A DNA stretch of 24,372 nucleotides, taken from positions 1-24,372 of IMG/VR virus record IMGVR_UViG_3300025110_000123; one strand, 5' to 3'. Made by a program: the position numbers and the translations under genes. Below, piece after piece: positions 7,850-13,309 of the stretch. This stretch comes from a virus. Every line of letters begins with the position of its first letter. Position 1 is the stretch's first letter. The notes under the pieces were generated by a model, which was given only the letters and a program-made list of their open reading frames with translations, ran no database searches and had not been told where the DNA came from.

Positions 7850-8523
7850 TTTACGTAAACTTCTTTCAATTGACTTGTGTAACTACCAGCACATGCGGTA
7901 AATTGTTGGAATAGCCTTGTAGTAGTATTTAGCGTACCGTGGAATTCTACAGTAAATCCAGTGCCTACCTGATCAGAGTATCTATTAGGGTAATTATTAC
8001 ATGCCCCATTTAATTGAGTTGCTGTACCTTGTAACTGAGTTCTGCTACTTGTGGTGCTTGTCCAATAAGGCCCACAAACAACACCACCATTATCACTAAC
8101 ATATAAAACTACTATTCTAACTTTCGTTATACTAAAATCACTAACAAAAGTAGAATTTAAATCAAGATAACTTTTTTGGGAATCTCCACCACATCCGTAG
8201 CTATTTGCCTGTGCATGTGTACCATTATTAGCGTTTAGTAGTGCTGTGCCACTGCCACCACCTGCTGCCATATTACTACCACCAGTACCGTGCCCACCAG
8301 ATAAAAGAGTGCTATATACCGAATTGCTAAGATTAACATTTATCCAACCCCCACCAGCGTCCATTTTTATATATGCCTCATAAGCGCCCGAACCTCCGTT
8401 TATCCAGTAATTGCCCGATGTTGTTATCCCGGCATTATATAAAGCTATACCTGAGGCGGCCGGATTACCTTCCGTCCCTAACGCCGATCCAAAAGCCCCA
8501 GAAAGTAATGATTGTCCAAACAT
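7846..8523 (-). CDS. Fibrinogen-C-like adhesin or tail tip protein
   Basis: A 225-aa Gly/Ser/Asn-rich beta protein. The N-terminus (MFGQSLLSGAFGSALG) is typical of virion-attached tip proteins. Residues about 26-65 follow the fibrinogen C-terminal/galaxin-like pattern: SGxYWI near 36-41, then a short hydrophobic segment YEAYIKMD and GGGWINV. Several Cys (in GCGGD, VVCGP, NGACNN and TACAG) could form disulfides or metal sites. In phages such domains are used for binding sugars or surface receptors. It directly precedes the 2OG oxygenase with an ATGA overlap and follows a fibre gene by one base. GC content is raised in its 5' portion (about 8401-8510). The receptor is unknown. Confidence 0.6.
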   Translation of the reverse strand: MFGQSLLSGAFGSALGTEGNPAASGIALYNAGITTSGNYWINGGSGAYEAYIKMDAGGGWINVNLSNSVYSTLLSGGHGTGGSNMAAGGGSGTALLNANNGTHAQANSYGCGGDSQKSYLDLNSTFVSDFSITKVRIVVLYVSDNGGVVCGPYWTSTTSSRTQLQGTATQLNGACNNYPNRYSDQVGTGFTVEFHGTLNTTTRLFQQFTACAGSYTSQLKEVYVK

Positions 8524-8524
8524 A

Positions 8525-9031
8525 TTATGATGCTATTTGTGAAATTGTGTACCAAAATTCTGTTGCGCCTACGCAAGTTACTTGTACAAAGTTTTTCTTA
8601 GAAGAAGTATCATCGTAATCTCCTGATATTTTATTAAATGTACCGGAAGCTCCTCCAACATTAAAAGCTAAAGTTCTGCTACCACCAGAGCCTGTTATAA
8701 CTATTGCTTTAGTAACACCAATTACGGGGTTAGTAATATTTATAGTCATATTAGCATTAGGCGTTAATGTAAATACTTGTGCTGCGGTATAATCTAACAC
8801 TACAGGAGAAGCCATTGTTAAAGCTGCTGCTGTAGTAAATTCATTACCCGCTTTAGCACTAGTCACACTATCATTAGCTAGTTTAGCTGTAGTTACATTA
8901 ACATCAACTATATTAGCAGTTACTACCGCATCATCCGCTAATTTAGCAGCTGTTACAGCATCCGCAACTATTTTTGAAGTTGTTACAGCATCATCGTTTA
9001 GTACGTTACTTGTTACTTTAGTTAAAGCCAT
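8525..9031 (-). CDS. Short tail-fibre protein with the shared C-terminal module
   Basis: A 168-aa protein in two parts. Residues 14-63 are five tandem 10-residue repeats of the form DAVTxAKLAD, the stalk type common in marine phage fibres. Residues 64-168 are a compact beta module containing ITGSGGSRTLAF, NKISGDYDD, NFVQV and FWYTISQ. The same module ends the 217-aa protein (16543-17196) and, more distantly, the 650-aa fibre (21652-23604). It probably trimerises, with the module at the tip as cap or receptor-binding head (inference). The leader is pure A/T with no Shine-Dalgarno. There is no enzymatic motif. Confidence 0.72.
   Translation of the reverse strand: MALTKVTSNVLNDDAVTTSKIVADAVTAAKLADDAVVTANIVDVNVTTAKLANDSVTSAKAGNEFTTAAALTMASPVVLDYTAAQVFTLTPNANMTINITNPVIGVTKAIVITGSGGSRTLAFNVGGASGTFNKISGDYDDTSSKKNFVQVTCVGATEFWYTISQIAS
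8843..8992 (-). repeat. Five tandem 30-bp repeats encoding a 10-residue fibre stalk
   Basis: Within the 168-aa fibre gene, codons 14-63 form five consecutive 10-codon units (D/V-x-V-T-x-A-K-x-A-x). The third and fourth units are the most diverged. Slippage or recombination between units could change stalk length. Confidence 0.7.
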
Positions 9032-9086
9032 TTTTTTATTTTATTAATTATTTTTTTTAGGTTTAGTTTGTGCCATTTAATATTTT

Positions 9087-9359
9087 TTATGATACTTTAT
9101 CCCACTCTTGGTTTTCTTCATCCCAATCATATTTTTCCCCATCGTCTGGATACTCAATAGGAGGATTCCACATACATGAAGATTCCTCTAGTAACCAACT
9201 AGGATAAGGTTTAGGTGGTATAAAAGCATCTCTACCGAAATCATAAGTAAAACCTATTCCTGCATAATTTTTTCTAAATGGTGTACCTCCATCTGAATGA
9301 ACACCGCCACGGGTATTATAAGAAGTCCTTTTACAAATTTGTTTTCTTATCGCCTTCAT
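9087..9359 (-). CDS. C-terminal part of a conserved marine-phage fibre-region protein (frame-broken)
   Basis: A 90-aa reading frame that begins at ATG 9357-9359. It carries the block SYNTRGGVHSDGGTP...RKNYAGIGFTYD...RDAFIPPKPYPSWLL...W(N)PPIEYPDDGEKYDWDEE. I recall this block as the C-terminal two thirds of a protein very common beside tail fibres in marine T4-like and other phages, whose family N-terminus reads MAHFAxLDxxNxVxxVIV. Here that N-terminus lies just upstream in another frame (9331-9420), so the gene is either broken by an indel, read through a frameshift, or expressed from the internal ATG. Codons 1-10 (MKAIRKQICK) would then be out-of-frame sequence. Function is unknown; the acidic, Trp-rich tail suggests a virion or chaperone-like role. 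Confidence 0.65.
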   Translation of the reverse strand: MKAIRKQICKRTSYNTRGGVHSDGGTPFRKNYAGIGFTYDFGRDAFIPPKPYPSWLLEESSCMWNPPIEYPDDGEKYDWDEENQEWDKVS

Positions 9360-9420
9360 CTTTACCTACTATTACTTCGGTTACTACGTTAGCCATATCT
9401 AAAAATGCGTAATGTGCCAT
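9331..9420 (-). CDS. N-terminal fragment of the same split protein (29 aa)
   Basis: ATG at 9418-9420 and TAA at 9331-9333 encode MAHYAFLDMANVVTEVIVG followed by KDEGDKKTNL. The first 19 residues match my memory of the N-terminus of the marine-phage family whose C-terminal block is encoded by 9087-9359. The two frames overlap by 29 bases (9331-9359). The linker normally found between the two parts (including a segment like ENGxESExxGIAFC) is absent, so a deletion plus frame change is the simplest reading. It starts nine bases after the 690-aa adhesin stop. A functional 29-aa peptide is not excluded. Confidence 0.5.
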   Translation of the reverse strand: MAHYAFLDMANVVTEVIVGKDEGDKKTNL

Positions 9421-9428
9421 ATTATTTA

Positions 9429-11501
9429 TTAGTTTAATTGTATATTTCCTGTTCCCGCTGTAATAGTAGTAACTTTATCTGAACCATTTGTTGCTGTACT
9501 GAGTGTTAATCCGCCACCGGGATTAGTTAAGGTTGAAGTATTTGGGTATCTAAGTATTACAACACCAGTACCTCCATTACCCCCAACATATCCTGTACCA
9601 GAACTTGGCCAGGCAGCACCACCACCACCGCCACCAGTATTAGCAGTACCAGCGCCACCAGGTTGATTACCACTTCCTCCAATTCCACCAGTACCACCAC
9701 CACCATCACCAGCAATTCCAGTTGTTCCAGAGGCATTAGTATATCTTCCACCACCACCACCGCCGCCGCGTGTGACAGATGATCCAGTTATTGTTGATGC
9801 AACTCCATCCCCTCCGTATCCAGTGCCATCAGTGTTACCAGCTTCTCCAGCACCACCACCGCCGCCGCCGCAGTATAATGAATTTCCACTTGCTGTTGCG
9901 GTACCTCCAGCATAACCTTGATTACTTGTCCCAGTTCCTCCAGCTCCTGAGTAAGCACCACCACCACCACCAGATCCACCTGGTCCACCAGCAACACTTA
10001 ATTTACCTCCATAACCACCTCCTGCAGATGTAACTGAAGAAAATATAGAATTAGAACCGACACTTCCATTATTACCTCCAACACCACTATAAGCAGCTCC
10101 GCCGGCTCCACCAGCACCTATTGTTACAGTATAATTAGTTGCTGTACTTAATGATAAAGCAGTTTCAGATGAGCCTCCTCCACCTGAGGTTTCGCTATTA
10201 TAAGCTGAGCGATATCCACCGGCACCACCACCACCTTGTCCATTACCATTACCTCCGGATCCAGCTCCACCGCCGCCTCCAGCAATTACTACATAATTAA
10301 CTGCTACTGCGTCTATTTCAATATTATCAGCTGTCCATCCTTTTGTAGCATCTTGGTAGACTAAGGTACATGTAGCATTGTTAGTAACACATTTGTAATC
10401 ATCAGTATCCCCTTGTATTTTTTCAGAACCATTAGAAGCAAATATAAGCTTATTAGTAGCAAAAGTTCCGGCATAGTCTTGAATAACTACTTCTTCACCA
10501 ACTACTCCAGCTGGTAGCGTTACTGTTATCGCTCCTGAAGTAGTATTAACAAAATAACCCTTTCCTGCAACCGCCGTAAAGTTTGATGTTTTTATTGCTG
10601 ATTGCCAATCAGTTGCACTAATTGTAGCATTACCAACTGTTATAGTACTAAACGCCATAACCTCAATGGTATAACCATTTTGTGGGGCCGTAGAAAAAGT
10701 TAAAGTTGTACCTGATATACTATAGGTTGATTTTTCTTGATAAACACCTTGTATAAAAACAAATGTTTTAGTTTCATTATCAATACTTGCAGATAATGTA
10801 AATGCTGTAGTTGATCCATCACCTGTAAAATTATTTTGATTTAGTGATGAAGTGTCAACAGCTTCCATATGAATAACTTCTATAACAGTACCGTTCGGAG
10901 GGGCGGTTGAAAACGTTAATGTGCTACCAGAAGTTGAATAACTATCTTTACTTTGATATACACCATCTAAATATACTTGCGTAGCATTTTCATTTGAAAT
11001 ACTCATAGTAAGTACATATGCTGTAGTTGAACCGTTGCCAGTAAAATTATCTCTTGCAATAATACCACTAACAGCGACTATATGTATAAGTTCTACAGAC
11101 ACGTTATTAGCAGGGGCAGTGGACATTGTTACAGTACTGCCACTTGTTGTATAATTATCTTTAGATTGATAAACGCCATCTAAATATACTTGTACATTAT
11201 TTTCACTTACAATTGCAGTTGAAGTATTGAATGTAACGTCTGATCCATCTCCAGTGTATACATTTTTTTCTACAGTTACAGTTCCACTGCTACTACCCCC
11301 ACTACCAGCAATTGCTCCCCACGCCGGGCTTGAACCAGTATAACCTTCAAACTCATTGGTTGTCGTGTTATAACGGAACATACCAACAGCAGCTGATCCA
11401 GGCCTTTGGGCTGTTGTACCATTAGGAATAGTTACGGTCCTTCCGGCAGAAAATGTTAAATCCCCATCAATATCGATGGAGTGTTTATGTTTAATAGCCA
11501 T
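9429..11501 (-). CDS. Glycine-rich tail-fibre adhesin
   Basis: A 690-aa fibre protein. The N-terminus (residues 1-66) has the fibre pattern RPGSAAVGMFRYNTTTNEFEGY. Three beta repeats of about 71 residues begin at residues 82, 153 and 225; each reads (Y/F)TGxGS...VYLDGVYQxKxxYxxSGxTLTFSTAP, the last with altered FIQGVYQ. A linker domain follows (290-400). Residues 401-653 are a glycine-rich domain that opens VNYVVIAGGGGGAG and closes GTGVVILRYP, with at least ten runs of Gly separated by short loops. That layout matches phage glycine-rich domains and the polyglycine-II adhesins of T4-like phages (S16 gp38 type), where loops bind host surface proteins. Likely receptor binding; the receptor is unknown. 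A chaperone is usually needed for such folds. Confidence 0.78.
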   Translation of the reverse strand: MAIKHKHSIDIDGDLTFSAGRTVTIPNGTTAQRPGSAAVGMFRYNTTTNEFEGYTGSSPAWGAIAGSGGSSSGTVTVEKNVYTGDGSDVTFNTSTAIVSENNVQVYLDGVYQSKDNYTTSGSTVTMSTAPANNVSVELIHIVAVSGIIARDNFTGNGSTTAYVLTMSISNENATQVYLDGVYQSKDSYSTSGSTLTFSTAPPNGTVIEVIHMEAVDTSSLNQNNFTGDGSTTAFTLSASIDNETKTFVFIQGVYQEKSTYSISGTTLTFSTAPQNGYTIEVMAFSTITVGNATISATDWQSAIKTSNFTAVAGKGYFVNTTSGAITVTLPAGVVGEEVVIQDYAGTFATNKLIFASNGSEKIQGDTDDYKCVTNNATCTLVYQDATKGWTADNIEIDAVAVNYVVIAGGGGGAGSGGNGNGQGGGGAGGYRSAYNSETSGGGGSSETALSLSTATNYTVTIGAGGAGGAAYSGVGGNNGSVGSNSIFSSVTSAGGGYGGKLSVAGGPGGSGGGGGAYSGAGGTGTSNQGYAGGTATASGNSLYCGGGGGGAGEAGNTDGTGYGGDGVASTITGSSVTRGGGGGGGRYTNASGTTGIAGDGGGGTGGIGGSGNQPGGAGTANTGGGGGGAAWPSSGTGYVGGNGGTGVVILRYPNTSTLTNPGGGLTLSTATNGSDKVTTITAGTGNIQLN
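10650..11258 (-). repeat. Three tandem ~71-codon repeats in the glycine-rich adhesin gene
   Basis: Units start at codons 82, 153 and 225 of the 690-aa gene. Units 1 and 2 share VYLDGVYQSKDxYxTSG; unit 3 is more diverged. They encode a repeated beta domain that probably stacks as a shaft. Confidence 0.75.
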
Positions 11502-11510
11502 ATTTTATTA

Positions 11511-12542
11511 TTAATCTATTTTAGTAACTAATACTTTTATATCATTACTTGCTGGTGCTGTAGAAAATGCTACGGTTAAAGTATCTACTGTAGCTCTTGT
11601 AACGTCTGCATACACTGTTTCGTAAGAAGATGCATCATATAGCTGAACAATGACATCCCTTGAATTTAAACTATGTGTAACTGTTATTGATGTGGCAGAC
11701 CCATCACCTATCGTACCAACAAATGACCTCGCGGCTAACCCGGAAGGGGTTACTGCCCTAGCTGTATCACTACCGGCTAAAGCTTCAGCACTTGTCGCTA
11801 ATTCTACAAGACCCGCTGCACTTGTACTAGCGGCAGCACCTGATGCATATTCTGTAGATAAAGGAATATTAAAATAATTAGAACCATCATTTGTGAATGT
11901 CCAACGATCTGTACTTTCATTCCATTTAATTAATGTATTTGTAGATGATCCCCTCTCAATCTCAATCCCAGCATCTGCTGATGGTGAACCAGTTGCATCT
12001 GAATTTAATACTAAAATATTATCTCCAATATTTACTGTATTACTATTTATAGTTGTTGTAGTTCCTGATATAGTAAGATTTCCAGTAACTGTTACATTAC
12101 CTCCAAAACTAACTGTATCACCTGAATCTGTACCAATAGATATTGTTTCATCAGCTGCACCACTAGAAGATTCCAAAGCAGCTAATAAACTTAGTAATTT
12201 AGCATTGTTAACAAAGCCATCAACAAAGTCATATATTTGGTCTCCATTTGCAAGAGCAGATCCCCCATTTGCTACAGTTGCTGTTACAATACTTAATGCT
12301 GGATTTGGACCAGTACCATTTGCTACAGTTAAAGTATCTGTTGTAGAACTTGTTATACTTTTTATATCTCCAGATGCATCTATCCAAGATGTATTGTCAT
12401 AAAAATATAATTTTTTATCGGTAGAGTTAAAATACATTTGACCCTGTGCAGGAGAACCCGGGGCTGTTCCTAACGGATGAATTACAGGATTCTGTAATTG
12501 ATTCTTATTAAGGTCAACGTTATTTAAATATTTTATTGCCAT
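11511..12542 (-). CDS. Tail-fibre / structural protein
   Basis: A 343-aa fibre-type protein. The N-terminus (MAIKYLNNVDLNKNQLQNP, then QGQMYFNSTDKKLYFYDNTSW at 34-53) is the module that starts many cyanophage and marine phage fibres. A central beta region at 135-222 includes TGNLTISGTTTTINSNT and AGIEIERGSSTNTLIKWNESTDRW. Residues 240-272 (AAGLVELATSAEALAGSDTARAVTPSGLAAR) match the repeat of T4 short and long tail fibres. The C-terminus (274-343) is a small beta domain with VTHSLNSRDVIVQLYD, similar in plan to the C-terminus of the 108-aa protein (12555-12881). The first four residues are the same as those of the 690-aa adhesin that follows after nine bases. Probably a shaft or connector rather than an enzyme. 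Confidence 0.75.
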   Translation of the reverse strand: MAIKYLNNVDLNKNQLQNPVIHPLGTAPGSPAQGQMYFNSTDKKLYFYDNTSWIDASGDIKSITSSTTDTLTVANGTGPNPALSIVTATVANGGSALANGDQIYDFVDGFVNNAKLLSLLAALESSSGAADETISIGTDSGDTVSFGGNVTVTGNLTISGTTTTINSNTVNIGDNILVLNSDATGSPSADAGIEIERGSSTNTLIKWNESTDRWTFTNDGSNYFNIPLSTEYASGAAASTSAAGLVELATSAEALAGSDTARAVTPSGLAARSFVGTIGDGSATSITVTHSLNSRDVIVQLYDASSYETVYADVTRATVDTLTVAFSTAPASNDIKVLVTKID

Positions 12543-12554
12543 TTTTTTATTATT

Positions 12555-12881
12555 TTAAGATAAATGCGCGGTTCCTGAAAAGGAAGACGTAAATGTTATT
12601 GTTAATGCGTTAGTGTTAGTATAATTTACTAAGCCTATTACTTGATTTCCCCCGGAATCTATAACTATTGGAGAAGGGTATTTACCAAGATTATGAGGAA
12701 TAGACCATGTAGAAGCAGCTGTAGTTTGTGTATGGGTGTAGTTATCATTTTCATTGAAAAAATCTGCTAAGGTAGATAAAGAGAAATTAACAGTTGTATT
12801 TTCATTATCTCCATCTGTACCTAATACAGTATCATTTCCAGTTAAGGAAGAATCTTTTGAATATGTTGATATTTTTGCCAT
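12555..12881 (-). CDS. Small fibre-type protein joining an N-terminal anchor to a beta tip domain
   Basis: A 108-aa protein. Residues 1-45 (MAKISTYSKDSSLTGNDTVLGTDGD...) match the N-terminus of the 650-aa fibre (21652-23604), which starts MAQISTYTLDSVISGSDILLGSD. The rest, from THTQTTAASTWSIPHNLGKYPSPIVID at about 49-75, is the common phage domain 'HNLGKyPsv.v.D..G..v...V.Y.n.n..ti.F...fsGtA.L'. So it looks like the anchor of the long fibre fused directly to a tip domain with no shaft. Its start overlaps the holin stop by one base. Likely a virion-attached short fibre or plug (inference). Confidence 0.7.
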   Translation of the reverse strand: MAKISTYSKDSSLTGNDTVLGTDGDNENTTVNFSLSTLADFFNENDNYTHTQTTAASTWSIPHNLGKYPSPIVIDSGGNQVIGLVNYTNTNALTITFTSSFSGTAHLS

Positions 12882-13297
12882 TATTTATGCATTTTATTTC
12901 CAAATATTTTTTCTGCTCCGCGAGACCCAAAATATCCCCCAATTACAATGGTTAAAAGCCCAGTAATAGAATCAAGCGGGTAACTCATATACCAACCTGC
13001 CACATAAGAAATTACTAAAAAAATTAGTGTAAGTGGCCGGACATTTGATGCAAGCCATGACCCTGATTTTGCATCCGCTACCCAACGCTTTGTTGTTCCA
13101 TCAATTTCTGCTCTTTCTATTTTTAATTTTTCAAGAGCAATATCTTTGTCTTCTTGGCTCATATCACTTCCGCCAATTATTGCTTGAATAACTGAACCAA
13201 CGGGAGTATCACCGGCAATAGCTCCTACGACATTTGGAATTTTATTTAATAAAAATTTTCCAACTCCGGTATCTTTAAATTTCTTTTTTTGACTCAT
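12881..13297 (-). CDS. Holin-like membrane protein (3TM holin family type)
   Basis: A 138-aa protein. A basic N-terminus and a Gly/Ile segment (residues 22-43, VVGAIAGD...VIQAIIGG) could be amphipathic or a first membrane helix. A charged helix follows (47-76), ending in RWVADAKSGSWLASNVRPLTL (71-91), then two transmembrane segments at about 88-104 and 110-126, and a basic tail (RGAEKIFGNKMHK). The pattern RWxxDxxSxSWLxxxxRP followed by two TMs is characteristic of the GTA/3TM holin superfamily. It would permeabilise the inner membrane so the M15 endopeptidase (17377-17850) can reach the wall. It sits between a large LamG gene and fibre genes rather than next to the endolysin. Confidence 0.75.
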   Translation of the reverse strand: MSQKKKFKDTGVGKFLLNKIPNVVGAIAGDTPVGSVIQAIIGGSDMSQEDKDIALEKLKIERAEIDGTTKRWVADAKSGSWLASNVRPLTLIFLVISYVAGWYMSYPLDSITGLLTIVIGGYFGSRGAEKIFGNKMHK

Positions 13298-13309
13298 AAT
13301 TTATTTTAT

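Noticed and set aside
9046-9076. Ten-codon frame MAQTKPKKNN upstream of the 168-aa gene
   Set aside because: It begins like other fibre N-termini (MAQ) but is too short to support as a gene.
9557-10033. Open frames in both strands across the glycine-rich adhesin
   Set aside because: Glycine codon repeats (GGN) create stop-free frames of Val/Leu or His/Gln; the proteins are low-complexity and overlap the adhesin.
11650-12402. Plus-strand open frames opposite the 343-aa fibre
   Set aside because: Antisense shadows of a Thr/Ala/Ser-rich gene; no leader, no motif, and no other plus-strand gene in the window.
7846-12542. Diversity-generating retroelement in the adhesin region
   Set aside because: No reverse transcriptase and no template/variable repeat pair were seen; the similar C-terminal modules differ throughout rather than at adenine positions only.
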